Of a stretch of DNA of 49,895 nucleotides, positions 19,821 through 29,429 are shown in pieces. This DNA comes from Fidelibacterota bacterium. GTDB lineage: Bacteria; Pseudomonadota; Alphaproteobacteria; Rhodospirillales; Rhodospirillaceae. Under the pieces are notes generated by a model, which worked only from the letters and a program-made list of their open reading frames with translations, ran no database searches and was not told where the DNA came from. Numbering within the stretch: the stretch's first letter is position 1; each line of letters starts with the position of its first letter. Made by a program: the position numbers and the translations under genes. The DNA is taken from the NCBI GenBank assembly GCA_945903705.1, contig CAMDOZ010000007.1:1-49895 (forward strand), in the 5' to 3' direction.

Positions 19821-21755
19821 GTGCTGTTTGCCTCCGTCTTCCTGCCGCTCCTGGGCGCGTTCGTAGCCGGCTTCTTCGGCCGCATGATCGGCGACCGGGC
19901 CTCCCAGATCGTCACCTGCGTCTGCGTGGGTCTCGCCGGGCTCGCCTCCATCCCGACGTTCTACGACGTCGCGATCCAGGGCAACGTGCAGACCCTCAAC
20001 CTCGTCACCTGGCTCCAGTCGGGCACCTTCGAGGCCAGCTGGGCGCTCCGCTTCGATACGCTCTCGGCGGTCATGGTGATGACCGTCACCATCGTCTCCA
20101 CGCTCATCCACGTCTATTCCGTCGGCTACATGTCGCATGACGACTCTGTGCCGCGGTTCATGGCCTATCTCTCGCTCTTCACCTTCGCCATGCTGATGCT
20201 GGTGACCGCCGACAACCTCGTGCAGCTCTTCTTCGGCTGGGAAGGGGTGGGCCTCGTCTCCTATCTGCTCATCGGCTTCTGGTATAAGAAGCCCTCGGCT
20301 TGCGCCGCCGCCATCAAGGCCTTCGTCGTCAATCGCGTGGGCGACTTCGGATTCCTGCTCGGCATCTTCGCCATCTACTTCCTCTATGACTCCGTCGCCT
20401 TCGACGTGATCTTCGACGCCGTCGCCACCAAGGCCGATGCGCGTGTGACCTTCTTCGGCATCGAAGCGCACGCACTCACCATCACCTGTCTCCTTCTCTT
20501 TGTCGGCGCCATGGGCAAGTCGGGTCAGCTCTTGCTGCACACCTGGCTGCCGGACGCCATGGAAGGCCCGACGCCCGTCTCGGCCCTCATCCACGCCGCG
20601 ACCATGGTCACCGCCGGGGTCTTCCTCGTCGCCCGCATGTCGCCCGTGTTCGAATACGCCCCTGACGCGCTCGCCGTCGTCACCTTCGTCGGCGCCACCA
20701 CGGCCTTCTTCGCCGCGACCATCGGCTGCGTGCAGAACGACATCAAGCGCATCATCGCTTTCTCGACCGTCTCGCAGCTGGGCTACATGTTCGCCGCCTG
20801 CGGCGTGTCGGCCTATCAGGCGGGCATCTTCCACCTCATGACCCACGCCTGGTTCAAGGCGCTTCTGTTCTTGGGCGCGGGCTCCGTGATCCACGCCATG
20901 AGCGAGGAGCAGGACATCCGCAAGATGGGCGGCATCTACCGTCTCATTCCCGTCACCTTCGCGGTGATGGTGATCGGCAACCTCGCACTCACCGGGGTTC
21001 CGCCCTTCGCCGGGTACTTCTCGAAGGACATGGTGATCGAAGCGACGCACGCCGCGGGTACAGGCGTCGGCAACTACGCCTTCGGCCTCCTGATCATCGC
21101 GGCGTTCCTCACCTCGTTCTACTCCTGGCGCCTCGCGTTCCTCGCCTTCTTCGGAAAGCCGCGCGCCGACCACCACACCATGGAGCATGTGCACGAAAGC
21201 CCCTTGATCATGACCATCCCGCTCGGCCTCCTGGCCGTGGGCGCGGTGTTCGCGGGCTTCATCGGCTATAGCGCCTTCGTCGGCGAAGGCCGTCCGGAAT
21301 TTTGGGGTCAGGCGATCGCGCCGCTGGCCGCGCACGACTCCATCGCCACCGTGCATGCGCACCATCCGCCGTTCCTCCTGAAGTGGCTGCCCCTGTTCGT
21401 CACCATCGCGGGCTTCGGGCTTGCCTATCTCATGTACGTGAAGAAACCCGAGTACCCTGCGCGCCTCGTGGCGGCGTTCCCGGGCGTCTACAAGTTCCTG
21501 CTCAACAAGTGGTACTTCGACGAGCTCTATAACGTGATCTTCGTCCGCCCCGCCTTCGCCCTCGGCCGCATCTTCTGGAAGCGCGGCGACGAAGGTATTG
21601 TCGACCGCTTCGGCCCGGATGGAATCTCCGCGCTCGCCGGCCGCGCCGCCAAGCGCCTGGGCGCCGTCCAGTCCGGATACCTCTACCACTATGCCTTCGC
21701 CATGATCGTCGGCATCGCGGTGATCGTCTCGTGGTTCGTGATGGGACGGGATTAA
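19821..21755 (+). CDS. nuoL: NADH-quinone oxidoreductase subunit L
   Basis: A 644-residue proton-pumping antiporter-like subunit at the distal end of the membrane arm, with about 16 helices. Conserved parts include LFFGWEGVGLVSYLLIGFWY (key Glu), HTWLPDAMEGPTPVSALIHAATMVTAGVFL, the Lys in FSTVSQLGYM's neighbourhood, and a long C-terminal lateral helix ending in a last membrane segment (AMIVGIAVIVSWFVM). The start is GTG at 19821, five bases after nuoK. Confidence 0.98.
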   Translation: MLFASVFLPLLGAFVAGFFGRMIGDRASQIVTCVCVGLAGLASIPTFYDVAIQGNVQTLNLVTWLQSGTFEASWALRFDTLSAVMVMTVTIVSTLIHVYSVGYMSHDDSVPRFMAYLSLFTFAMLMLVTADNLVQLFFGWEGVGLVSYLLIGFWYKKPSACAAAIKAFVVNRVGDFGFLLGIFAIYFLYDSVAFDVIFDAVATKADARVTFFGIEAHALTITCLLLFVGAMGKSGQLLLHTWLPDAMEGPTPVSALIHAATMVTAGVFLVARMSPVFEYAPDALAVVTFVGATTAFFAATIGCVQNDIKRIIAFSTVSQLGYMFAACGVSAYQAGIFHLMTHAWFKALLFLGAGSVIHAMSEEQDIRKMGGIYRLIPVTFAVMVIGNLALTGVPPFAGYFSKDMVIEATHAAGTGVGNYAFGLLIIAAFLTSFYSWRLAFLAFFGKPRADHHTMEHVHESPLIMTIPLGLLAVGAVFAGFIGYSAFVGEGRPEFWGQAIAPLAAHDSIATVHAHHPPFLLKWLPLFVTIAGFGLAYLMYVKKPEYPARLVAAFPGVYKFLLNKWYFDELYNVIFVRPAFALGRIFWKRGDEGIVDRFGPDGISALAGRAAKRLGAVQSGYLYHYAFAMIVGIAVIVSWFVMGRD

Positions 21756-21758
21756 GCC

Positions 21759-23321
21759 ATGACCGCCTTGTCCAATTTCATCACCGGCCTCCCGATCCTC
21801 TCGGTCATCACCTTCCTTCCGTTGGTCGGTGCGCTCTTCCTCCTGTTCGTGCGGGGCGAAGCCGAAGTCGTCGCCCGCCAGGCGCGCTTTGTGGCGCTCT
21901 GGACGACGCTCCTCACTTTCGTGATCTCGCTCTTCATCTGGATCGGGTTCGAGCCGGGAACGGCCGACTTCCAGTTCGTCGAGCGCCTCGACTGGCTGCC
22001 GCAGTACCGCATCGGCTATCACATGGGCGTGGACGGCATTTCGATGCTGTTCGTGATCCTGTCGACCTTCCTGATGCCGATCTGCATCCTCGCGTCGTGG
22101 GAAGCGATCGAGAAGCAGGTGCGCGAGTACATGATCTCGTTCCTGATCCTCGAGACCATGATGGTCGGCATGTTCTGCGCCCTCGACATGGTGCTCTTCT
22201 ACGTCTTCTTCGAAGGCGTGCTGATCCCGATGTTCCTAATCATCGGCGTGTGGGGCGGGGGCCGGCGCGTCTACTCGGCCTTCAAGTTCTTCCTCTACAC
22301 GCTCACGGGCTCCGTGCTGCTCCTGGTCGCCATGCTCGCCATGTACTTCCAGGTGGGCACCACCGACATCCCGAGCCTGATGCAGGCGGACTTTAGCCGC
22401 GACATGCAGTATTGGCTGTGGCTCGGCATGTTCGCCTCCTTCGCGGTGAAGGTGCCCATGTGGCCGGTCCACACATGGCTCCCGGATGCGCACGTGGATG
22501 CGCCGACCGCGGGCTCGGTGATCCTGGCCGGCGTGCTCCTGAAAATGGGCGGGTACGGGTTCCTGCGCTTCTCGCTGCCGATGCTGCCGGAAGCGAGCGA
22601 ATACTTCGCGCCGCTCGTCTACACCCTCTCGATCATCGCCATCATCTACACGTCCCTTGTGGCCCTCGTGCAGAGCGACATGAAGAAGCTCATCGCTTAT
22701 TCATCGGTCGCACACATGGGCTATGTGACCGTGGGCGTGTTCGCCGCCAACCAGCAGGCCATCGAGGGCGCCATCTTCCAGATGCTCTCCCACGGCGTCG
22801 TTTCGGGCGCCTTGTTCCTCTGCGTCGGCGTGGTCTACGACCGCCTGCACACCCGCGAGATCGACCGTTACGGCGGCCTCGCCAACAACATGCCGAAGTA
22901 CGCCTTCGCCTTCATGGTGTTCATGCTGGCCTCCGTTGGATTGCCCGGCACCGCCGGCTTCGTCGGCGAGTTCCTGGTCCTGACCGGTGTCTTCCAGGTG
23001 AACACTTGGGTGGCACTCTTCGCGGCCTCGGGCGTGATCCTGGGTGCGACCTACATGCTCTTCCTCTACCGCCGCGTCGTGTACGGCGAACTCACCAAGG
23101 CGGACGTGAAGGAAATGCTCGACCTCGACCGCCGCGAAATCGCGATCTTTGCCCCGATCATCGTCGTGGTCATGTGGATGGGCGTCTATCCGCTGCCCTT
23201 CCTCGACGTCATGAGTGAGTCGGTGCAGGCGCTTGTGAGCAACTACCAGGCCGACCTGAAGGCGTCCGGCGCGACCGAGGTCACACGCCTCGGCGGCCAG
23301 CTGCTCGCTTTCTTGCGGTAA
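21759..23321 (+). CDS. nuoM: NADH-quinone oxidoreductase subunit M
   Basis: A 520-residue antiporter-like proton-pumping subunit. Family segments: [19 protein letters not shown], the conserved Glu in [38 protein letters not shown] with its pumping Lys, and [14 protein letters not shown]. It begins three bases after nuoL. Confidence 0.98.
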   Translation: MTALSNFITGLPILSVITFLPLVGALFLLFVRGEAEVVARQARFVALWTTLLTFVISLFIWIGFEPGTADFQFVERLDWLPQYRIGYHMGVDGISMLFVILSTFLMPICILASWEAIEKQVREYMISFLILETMMVGMFCALDMVLFYVFFEGVLIPMFLIIGVWGGGRRVYSAFKFFLYTLTGSVLLLVAMLAMYFQVGTTDIPSLMQADFSRDMQYWLWLGMFASFAVKVPMWPVHTWLPDAHVDAPTAGSVILAGVLLKMGGYGFLRFSLPMLPEASEYFAPLVYTLSIIAIIYTSLVALVQSDMKKLIAYSSVAHMGYVTVGVFAANQQAIEGAIFQMLSHGVVSGALFLCVGVVYDRLHTREIDRYGGLANNMPKYAFAFMVFMLASVGLPGTAGFVGEFLVLTGVFQVNTWVALFAASGVILGATYMLFLYRRVVYGELTKADVKEMLDLDRREIAIFAPIIVVVMWMGVYPLPFLDVMSESVQALVSNYQADLKASGATEVTRLGGQLLAFLR

Positions 23322-23322
23322 C

Positions 23323-23371
23323 GGGCATGTTCCGGAAAAGTGTGAAGCGGTTTTCCGATAAGAACATGCCC
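23323..23371. repeat. Nested palindrome, CATGTTCCGGAAAAG family, between nuoM and nuoN
   Basis: Outer arms GGGCATGTT (23323-23331) and AACATGCCC (23363-23371), inner arms CGGAAAA and TTTTCCG around GTGTGAAGCGG. This type of repeat is scattered through many alphaproteobacterial genomes. A second, altered copy with the same ends is at 40878-40971. Confidence 0.85.
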
Positions 23372-23390
23372 AAACGAAAATAGGCCAAAG

Positions 23391-24830
23391 ATGTCGTTCG
23401 AACTCTCATCCCTGATGCCCGCGCTGCCGGAGATCTTCCTGGCGATCGCCGCCATGGCGTTCCTGATGCTCGGCGTGTTCCGCAAGGATGACTCGACCGA
23501 ACTCCTGTCCTGGCTCGGCGTCGCCGCCATGGCCGTGACCGGTTTTCTCGTCCTGCGTGGCCCCGATGCGGCCGTCACCTTCTCGAACCTTTTCATCGTC
23601 AACGGATTTACTTCGTTCGCGAAGATCCTGGTGCTGATGGGGGCGGGCCTCACGATGCTCATGATCAACAGCTGGGCGAAGCAGGCCAAGACCGCGCGCT
23701 TCGAGCTTCCGATCCTCGTGCTCTTCGCGACGCTGGGCATGATGATGATGATCTCGGCCAACGATCTCATCTCCGTCTACCTCGGCCTCGAACTGCAAAG
23801 CCTTTCGCTCTATGTGCTCGCGGCCTATCACCGTGACAGCATCAAGTCGACCGAAGCCGGCGTGAAGTACTTCGTCCTCGGCGCGCTGGCCTCGGGCCTT
23901 CTGCTCTACGGCTCGTCCTTGGTTTACGGCTTTGCCGGCACCACGACCTTTGCGGGCTTAGCGGAAGCCATGCGCGGCGGCGAACCCCATATTGGGGTCA
24001 TCGTCGGCATCGTGTTCGTGATTGCGGGCCTGGCCTTCAAGGTTTCGGCCGTGCCGTTCCACATGTGGACGCCGGACGTCTATGAAGGCGCGCCCACGCC
24101 CATCACCGCCTTTTTCTCCGTCGGGCCTAAGATCGCGGCGCTGTGCCTCTTCCTGCGCGTCCTCGTCGGCCCCTTCGAGCCGATGATCGAGCAGTGGCAG
24201 CAGGTCATCATCCTGATCTCGATCCTGTCGATGCTCTGGGGCTCCTTCGCCGCCATCGTGCAGAAGAACATCAAGCGCCTGATGGCCTACAGCTCCATCG
24301 GCCACGTGGGCTATGCCCTGGTGGGCCTCGTCGTCGGCAACGAAGAGGGCGCCCGCGGGCTCCTGTTCTATCTGCTCATCTATCTCTTCATGAATATCGG
24401 CACCTTCGCCGTCATCCTCTCGATGCGCGTGAACGGCCGCTATGTGGAGGAGATCAGCGATCTTTCGGGCCTCGCCAAGACCCGGCCCGGCATGGCCATG
24501 GCGCTGGGGGCCCTCATGTTCTCCATGGCGGGCATCCCGCCGCTCGCGGGGTTCCTCGGCAAGTTCTACATTTTCGTGGCCGCGGTGAACGCGGGCTTCG
24601 TCCCGCTGGCCATCATCGGCGTGCTGGCCAGCGTCGTGGGCGCCTTTTATTACATCCGGATCGTCAAGGTGATCTACTTTGACGAGCCCGCCGCGGCCTT
24701 CGATAAGCCCGATATGGTCAACGGCGCGATCATGGCGCTCTGCAGCATCCTGATGCTGGTCTACTTCGTCGCCCCTTCGCCCCTGGTGAACGGAGCCGAA
24801 GCCGCCGCCCGCGCGTTGTTCCTGGGTTGA
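23391..24830 (+). CDS. nuoN: NADH-quinone oxidoreductase subunit N
   Basis: A 479-residue, about 14-helix antiporter-like subunit, the last gene of the operon. Conserved stretches: ISVYLGLELQSLSLYVLAAY (key Glu), VSAVPFHMWTPDVYEGAPTPITAFFSVGPK (pumping Lys), RLMAYSSIGHVGYAL and FSMAGIPPLAGFLGKFYIF. A palindromic repeat separates it from birA. Confidence 0.98.
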   Translation: MSFELSSLMPALPEIFLAIAAMAFLMLGVFRKDDSTELLSWLGVAAMAVTGFLVLRGPDAAVTFSNLFIVNGFTSFAKILVLMGAGLTMLMINSWAKQAKTARFELPILVLFATLGMMMMISANDLISVYLGLELQSLSLYVLAAYHRDSIKSTEAGVKYFVLGALASGLLLYGSSLVYGFAGTTTFAGLAEAMRGGEPHIGVIVGIVFVIAGLAFKVSAVPFHMWTPDVYEGAPTPITAFFSVGPKIAALCLFLRVLVGPFEPMIEQWQQVIILISILSMLWGSFAAIVQKNIKRLMAYSSIGHVGYALVGLVVGNEEGARGLLFYLLIYLFMNIGTFAVILSMRVNGRYVEEISDLSGLAKTRPGMAMALGALMFSMAGIPPLAGFLGKFYIFVAAVNAGFVPLAIIGVLASVVGAFYYIRIVKVIYFDEPAAAFDKPDMVNGAIMALCSILMLVYFVAPSPLVNGAEAAARALFLG

Positions 24831-24837
24831 TTGCCTC

Positions 24838-24900
24838 ACCTCCCTATAATCCCCCCCCCCCCCCCTCGCGGGGAGGGGTTAGGGGTGGGGGGCTTTTTCC
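24838..24900. repeat. Degenerate CCCTCACCC-type repeat with a C15 tract; terminator-like
   Basis: CCTCCC, then fifteen consecutive C (24851-24865), then TCGCGGGGAGGGG and TTAGGGGTGGGGGG followed by CTTTTTCC. The right half matches the repeat at 18706-18800; the left half has decayed into the C run. The stem plus T run could end nuo transcription. Confidence 0.75.
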
Positions 24901-24918
24901 GCAACACGCGGTGACCCT

Positions 24919-25713
24919 GTGACCGTCTTCTCCGCCTCCCACGCTCCCCCCGAACCGCATCTGCCCTCCGGCTGGCGGACGATGGAGTTCGACGAACTCG
25001 ACAGCACAAACGCAGCCCTAAAGCGCATCGCCGAGCAGGGCGGCGAAGTGGGCGAGGGACTCCTGGTATGGGCTCGGCGCCAGACCGGCGGCCGCGGACG
25101 CTCAGGGCGCACCTGGGAAAGCCCCACCGGCAACGTCTACGCCTCGTTCCTTATCAAGGCGCCGGAGGCGACCAAGAATGCCCCCGAGATCGGCTTTGTC
25201 GCGGCCCTGGCCGTGCGCGACGCCATCCTCGAACTTCCGCGTCATAACACCGCCCCGCCGGTGCTCACCTTCAAATGGCCCAATGACCTTTTCGTCGACG
25301 GCAAGAAAGTCTCCGGCATCCTCACCGAGCTCGCGACCGACCCGGACCGGCGCTCCTGGATCGTGCTCGGCATCGGCATCAACTTGATCCCCGTCGAGGT
25401 GCCCAACCAGATTTACCCGGTCGGATCGCTCGCGGACTCCCACGTCGATACCAAGCCCGCCCATGTTCTCACCGTCCTCGGCCGCGAGCTCGCGAAGTGG
25501 CTCGAAATCTGGCGCACCGGAGGATTCTTCGTCGTCCGCGAAGCCTGGCGCGCGTCCGGCCCGCAATCCGGCGCGCCGCTCTCCGTGCGCCTTCCTGAAG
25601 GGCCCGTTGATGGTACCTTCGCGGGCCTCGACGACGACGGCGCGCTCCTGCTCGACACGTCCTCGGGCCGCCGCCGGCTGATGGTCGGCGATGTCATGTT
25701 CGGAGACTCTTGA
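24919..25713 (+). CDS. birA: Biotin-[acetyl-CoA-carboxylase] ligase
   Basis: A 264-residue biotin-protein ligase that activates biotin as biotinyl-AMP and attaches it to the carboxylase carrier protein. The substrate loop QTGGRGRSGRTW (GRGRxGRxW, about 53-64) and the catalytic lysine region FKWPNDLFVDGKKVSGILTE are present. It lacks the N-terminal helix-turn-helix of E. coli BirA, so it is a monofunctional ligase and not a repressor. The start is GTG at 24919. In alphaproteobacteria it typically lies between nuoN and the pantothenate kinase gene, as here. Confidence 0.95.
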   Translation: MTVFSASHAPPEPHLPSGWRTMEFDELDSTNAALKRIAEQGGEVGEGLLVWARRQTGGRGRSGRTWESPTGNVYASFLIKAPEATKNAPEIGFVAALAVRDAILELPRHNTAPPVLTFKWPNDLFVDGKKVSGILTELATDPDRRSWIVLGIGINLIPVEVPNQIYPVGSLADSHVDTKPAHVLTVLGRELAKWLEIWRTGGFFVVREAWRASGPQSGAPLSVRLPEGPVDGTFAGLDDDGALLLDTSSGRRRLMVGDVMFGDS

Positions 25714-26486
25714 TGCTGCTGGTCGTCGATTGCGGCAACACCAACGTCGTCTTCGCCGTCTATGCCGGCGATACGCTCCTCGGTCAGTGGCGCGCCGCCA
25801 CCAAAACCGACCGCACCTCCGACGAATACGGGATCTGGCTCACCCAGCTCGTTGAGCGGGACGGGGTCGCCGTGACCTCCATCAAGCACGCCATCGTCGC
25901 CTCGGTGGTCCCAGGCAAGAACTTCGACTTGAAGCGCCTCTGCCAGAAGTACTTCAACGTCGAGCCAAAGTTCATCGGTGAAGAGGGTCTCGATCTCGGC
26001 CCCGCGCCGAAGGTCGACAATCCCAAGGAAGTGGGCGCGGACCGCATCATCAATGCCGTCGCCGCTCACGCGACCTACGGCGGCCCCTTGATCGTCATCG
26101 ACTTTGGCACGGCGACAACCTTCGACGTGGTCGACGCCACCGGCGCCTATTGCGGCGGCTGCATCTCGCCGGGGATCAATCTCTCCATGGAAGCCCTGCA
26201 CATGGCCACGGCGCTGTTGCCGCGCCTTCAGGTCCGCAACCCTGGCACGGCCTCGATCGTCGGCACCAATACCGTCGCCCAGATGAACTCCGGTGTCTTC
26301 TGGGGCTATATCGGCCTCATCGAAGGCCTCGTCGGTCGCATCAAGGCCGAGCGCGGCGAAAAGATGAAGGTCGTTGCAACCGGCGGCCTTGCACCCTTGT
26401 TCGCCGAAGCCACCAAGGTCATCGAACATATCGACCCCGACCTCACCCTACGCGGCCTGGTCGCCGTGCATAGAAGGAATTCGTGA
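25713..26486 (+). CDS. coaX: Type III pantothenate kinase
   Basis: A 257-residue ASKHA-fold enzyme that phosphorylates pantothenate, the first step of CoA synthesis. It has the N-terminal phosphate loop VVDCGNTNVVFAVY (Asp6), DRIINAVAAHATYGGPLIVIDFGTATTFDVV with the second Asp, and GGCISPGINLSMEALHMATALLP. ATG at 25713 shares its first base with the birA stop (TGATG), so the genes are coupled. Confidence 0.96.
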   Translation: MLLVVDCGNTNVVFAVYAGDTLLGQWRAATKTDRTSDEYGIWLTQLVERDGVAVTSIKHAIVASVVPGKNFDLKRLCQKYFNVEPKFIGEEGLDLGPAPKVDNPKEVGADRIINAVAAHATYGGPLIVIDFGTATTFDVVDATGAYCGGCISPGINLSMEALHMATALLPRLQVRNPGTASIVGTNTVAQMNSGVFWGYIGLIEGLVGRIKAERGEKMKVVATGGLAPLFAEATKVIEHIDPDLTLRGLVAVHRRNS

Positions 26487-26514
26487 GTCGTGGGAGTCTG
26501 CGCCTCACTCAAAT

Positions 26515-26591
26515 GTCACCCCGGCGAAAGCCGGGGTCCATCGTTCAGTGAAGCTCGCTGGTCTATGGATCCCGGCTTTCGCCGGGATGAC
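26515..26591. repeat. Large palindromic intergenic repeat (GTCACCCCGGCG family)
   Basis: Starts GTCACCCCGGCGAAAGCCGG and ends CCGGCTTTCGCCGGGATGAC; each end is itself a hairpin and the whole is a 77-base inverted repeat. It fills most of the gap between coaX and the RNase J gene. Close relatives are at 32542-32620 and 46484-46595. Confidence 0.88.
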
Positions 26592-26620
26592 AATCGCGGC
26601 AGGAACGTTGAATCGTCTAC

Positions 26621-28309
26621 ATGAATAAATCCACCACCCGCACCGCCACCACCACCGCCGACTTCCCCGAAGGCTTGGACAAGGGACTCTGGTTCATCCC
26701 CCTCGGCGGCGCCGGCGAGATCGGCATGAACCTGAACCTCTTCGGCTGCGATGGCCGCTGGCTCATGGTCGACCTCGGCGTCACCTTCGGCGACGAGTCC
26801 ATCCCGGGCGTTGATGTGGTCATGCCCGATCCCAGCTTCATCGCCGAACGGCGTGAAAAACTGGATGGCCTTATTGTCACCCATGCGCACGAGGATCACG
26901 TCGGCGCCGTCGCCTACCTCTGGCCGCAGCTGCGCTGCCCCGTCTACACCACGCCCTTCTGCGCGGCCTTCCTCGAATACAAATTGAAGGAAGTCGGGCT
27001 CGAGAACGAAGTGCCGGTGCATATCATTCCCTTGAGCGGCCAGGCGAAGGTCGGGCCTTTCACCGTCGATTTCATCACCCTCACGCATTCCATCCCCGAG
27101 CCCAACGCGCTCGCGATCCGCACCAAGTACGGCACCATCTTCCACACCGGCGACTGGAAATTCGATCCCGATCCCATCATCGGCGAGGTCACCGACTTCG
27201 CCGCCTTGCGGAAATTGGGCGAGGAGAACGTGCTGGCGCTTATCGGCGATTCCACCAACGTCTTCACCGAGGGCGAGGGCGGGTCCGAGAGCGAGGTGCG
27301 CGACAGCCTCAGCGCCCTGTTCGGCCGCTATACCGGCCGCATCGTGGTGGGATGTTTTGCCTCCAACGTCGCGCGCCTCGACAGCATCTCTCGCGCTGCC
27401 GCCGCCAACGGCCGCCATGTGGCGCTCGTTGGCGCGTCGCTCTTCCGTATCGTCGAGACCGCGCGCCGCACCGGCTATCTCGCGCCCGACCTGCGGTTCT
27501 ACGATACGGCCGACGCCGCGAACCTGCCGCGCGACAAGGTCGTCTACATCTGCACGGGCAGCCAGGGCGAGGGCCGCGCCGCGCTCATGCGCATCGCCTA
27601 CGGCTACCACCCGGATGTCTCGTTGGACGAAGGCGACGTCGCGATCTTCTCCTCGCGCGCCATTCCCGGGAACGAAAAGGCTATCGCGAAGGTGCAGAAC
27701 CAGCTCGCCAAGATCGGCGTCGGGGTCGTCACCACCCGCGATCACTTCATCCATGTTTCCGGCCACCCCGCGCGCGACGAGCTGCGCCGCATGTACCAGA
27801 TGGTCCGCCCGCGCATCGCCATCCCCGTGCACGGCGAGGCCATGCATATCCGCGAGCACGCGATGCTCGCGAAAGAATGCCAGGTCCCGCACACGGTGCA
27901 GGTGGAAAACGGCATGGCGGTGAAGTTCGAGGGCGACAAGGCTGAAGTCAAAGGCACGGTCTGGTCCGGCCGCATGGCCTGGGAGGACGGCGCGCTCATA
28001 CCGTTCTCGAGCCCCATGCTGCGCGATCGGAAGCGCCTGTTCTACGACGGCGGCGTCGTGGCCACGGTGGTGCTCGACGAAGCTGGCCTGCTTCTCGCCG
28101 ATCCGGTCGTGACCGTGCTCGGCTTCGCCGATCCCTTGGAGGACTCCCACCGGAGCTGGGTCTCCGTCATCCAGAACGCCGTCGAGAAACTCCCCAAGAA
28201 GGCGCGCCGCGACGACGATGTGATCGAGGAAAACGTCCGCCAGGCCGTGCGCAAGGTCTTTGCGCCCGCGCGCAAGCCGGTGGTGAAGGTGCACGTCAGT
28301 CGCGTGTAA
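26621..28309 (+). CDS. rnj: Ribonuclease J
   Basis: A 562-residue metallo-beta-lactamase/beta-CASP ribonuclease with 5'-3' exo- and endonuclease activity in mRNA decay and rRNA maturation. The zinc motif THAHEDHVGA is at about residues 86-95, further ligands lie in FHTGDWKFDPD, and the beta-CASP motif appears as HVSGHPARDELRRMYQMVRPRIAIPVHGEAMH. The C-terminal domain ends with ENVRQAVRKVFAPARKPVVKVHV. Alphaproteobacteria commonly carry RNase J between coaX and mce. Confidence 0.95.
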   Translation: MNKSTTRTATTTADFPEGLDKGLWFIPLGGAGEIGMNLNLFGCDGRWLMVDLGVTFGDESIPGVDVVMPDPSFIAERREKLDGLIVTHAHEDHVGAVAYLWPQLRCPVYTTPFCAAFLEYKLKEVGLENEVPVHIIPLSGQAKVGPFTVDFITLTHSIPEPNALAIRTKYGTIFHTGDWKFDPDPIIGEVTDFAALRKLGEENVLALIGDSTNVFTEGEGGSESEVRDSLSALFGRYTGRIVVGCFASNVARLDSISRAAAANGRHVALVGASLFRIVETARRTGYLAPDLRFYDTADAANLPRDKVVYICTGSQGEGRAALMRIAYGYHPDVSLDEGDVAIFSSRAIPGNEKAIAKVQNQLAKIGVGVVTTRDHFIHVSGHPARDELRRMYQMVRPRIAIPVHGEAMHIREHAMLAKECQVPHTVQVENGMAVKFEGDKAEVKGTVWSGRMAWEDGALIPFSSPMLRDRKRLFYDGGVVATVVLDEAGLLLADPVVTVLGFADPLEDSHRSWVSVIQNAVEKLPKKARRDDDVIEENVRQAVRKVFAPARKPVVKVHVSRV

Positions 28310-28387
28310 ATCGTCCCATAAGTATATGATATTAAACTATTAATCGGCGGCGTTGCGCTTTCTCACGAGATCGCCCAAGTAGGGAGG

Positions 28388-28474
28388 GCGAATTTGGGGT
28401 CAGATACGAATAACCCCGAAGACTCTTACGTTAAGCACAAGCGTTGCGTTTTTCATGTCTGACCCCAATTTCGC
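28388..28474. repeat. 87-bp element with 17-bp terminal inverted repeats (GGGGTCAGA family), copy 1
   Basis: The left end (28388-28404) is GCGAATTTGGGGTCAGA; the right end (28458-28474), read on the other strand, is GCGAAATTGGGGTCAGA, one mismatch. The interior shares GAAGACTCT with copy 2 at 45375-45462. It fills much of the gap between the RNase J gene and mce. No coding capacity. Confidence 0.8.
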
Positions 28475-28497
28475 GACTCAGGTCTCAAAGGAAATCC

Positions 28498-28908
28498 ATG
28501 ATCGGGCGTTTGAACCATGTCGCCATCGCGGTGCCGGACCTCGCGGCGGCCACGGCGAATTATCGCGACACCCTCGGCGCAAAAGTCTCCGCGCCCCAGA
28601 ATCTGCCCGACCACGGCGTGACGGTCGTGTTCGTCGAACTCCCCAACACCAAGATCGAACTCCTTCATCCGCTCGGCGACAACTCGCCCATCGCAAAGTT
28701 CCTCGACGCCAATCCCGCCGGCGGCATCCACCATGTCTCCTACGAAGTCGATGACATCTACGACGCCCGCGACAAATTGAAAGCCGCCGGCAAGCGCGTA
28801 CTCGGCGACGGCGAACCCAAGATCGGCGCCCACGGCACGCCGGTGTTGTTCCTGCACCCGAAGGACTTCAACGGCACGCTGGTCGAAGTGGAAGAAGTGA
28901 AAAAGTGA
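28498..28908 (+). CDS. mce: Methylmalonyl-CoA epimerase
   Basis: A 136-residue vicinal-oxygen-chelate protein that interconverts the (R) and (S) forms of methylmalonyl-CoA, linking propionyl-CoA to succinyl-CoA. Metal ligands and the general acid/base are visible in RLNHVAIAV (His7), GGIHHVSYEV and the final LVEVEEV (Glu). The family phrase GTPVLFLHPKDFNGTLVE is near the C-terminus. The frame is open upstream into the repeat, but ATG at 28498 has AAAGGA 5 bases before it and gives the standard length. Confidence 0.94.
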   Translation: MIGRLNHVAIAVPDLAAATANYRDTLGAKVSAPQNLPDHGVTVVFVELPNTKIELLHPLGDNSPIAKFLDANPAGGIHHVSYEVDDIYDARDKLKAAGKRVLGDGEPKIGAHGTPVLFLHPKDFNGTLVEVEEVKK

Positions 28909-28982
28909 GTCTTATTCTCCCCCCTGAAAGGGGGGAGGAAGAGGGGGGTCGTTTTCTGTTGGGGGATGTTAGGAGTTCACCC

Positions 28983-29426
28983 ATGCCTGACCAAAAAGAA
29001 CACGTCGTCTGCCCCGCCTGCCAAAAGATCAACCGCGTCGCCACCGATCGCTTGAGCGCCCAGCCCAAGTGCGGCTCGTGCGGTATCCAACTTTTCCAGA
29101 ACAATCCCGTCGACGTCGATCCCGCCGGCTTCGAGCGCCACACGTCTCAAAACACCATCCCGGTGCTCGTGGACGTCTGGGCGCCCTGGTGCGGACCCTG
29201 CCGCATGATGGGTCCCATGTACGAGCGCGCCGCCCGCGAGCTCGAGCCCCGCGTGCGCCTCGTCAAACTCAATATGGATAACGCGCCGCAGATCGCCGCC
29301 CGCTACGGCATCCAGGCGGTGCCCACGCTCATGCTCCTCAAGGCCGGCAAACTCATTGCCCAGGAAGCGGGCGCCCGCGATAGCCAGGGCATCGTCGCGT
29401 GGACGAAACAGAAGCTCGGCGTCTAA
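28983..29426 (+). CDS. trxC: Thioredoxin 2 (zinc-finger thioredoxin)
   Basis: A 147-residue cytoplasmic disulfide reductase. The N-terminal zinc motif is CPAC (about 10-13) and CGSC (about 33-36); the thioredoxin domain carries the redox site WCGPC and the cis-Pro in VPTLML. ATG at 28983 has AGGAG 7 bases upstream; the in-frame GTG at 28905 would add residues encoded by a G-rich repeat and is rejected. It sits just before the arsenic genes; thioredoxin is the electron donor of the ArsC type encoded next door, though the strand and gap give no proof of coupling. Confidence 0.94.
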   Translation: MPDQKEHVVCPACQKINRVATDRLSAQPKCGSCGIQLFQNNPVDVDPAGFERHTSQNTIPVLVDVWAPWCGPCRMMGPMYERAARELEPRVRLVKLNMDNAPQIAARYGIQAVPTLMLLKAGKLIAQEAGARDSQGIVAWTKQKLGV

Positions 29427-29429
29427 GGC

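Noticed and set aside
28905-28982. N-terminal extension of TrxC from GTG 28905
   Set aside because: The extension is encoded by a G-rich repeat, and ATG 28983 has a good AGGAG site and a normal thioredoxin 2 start.
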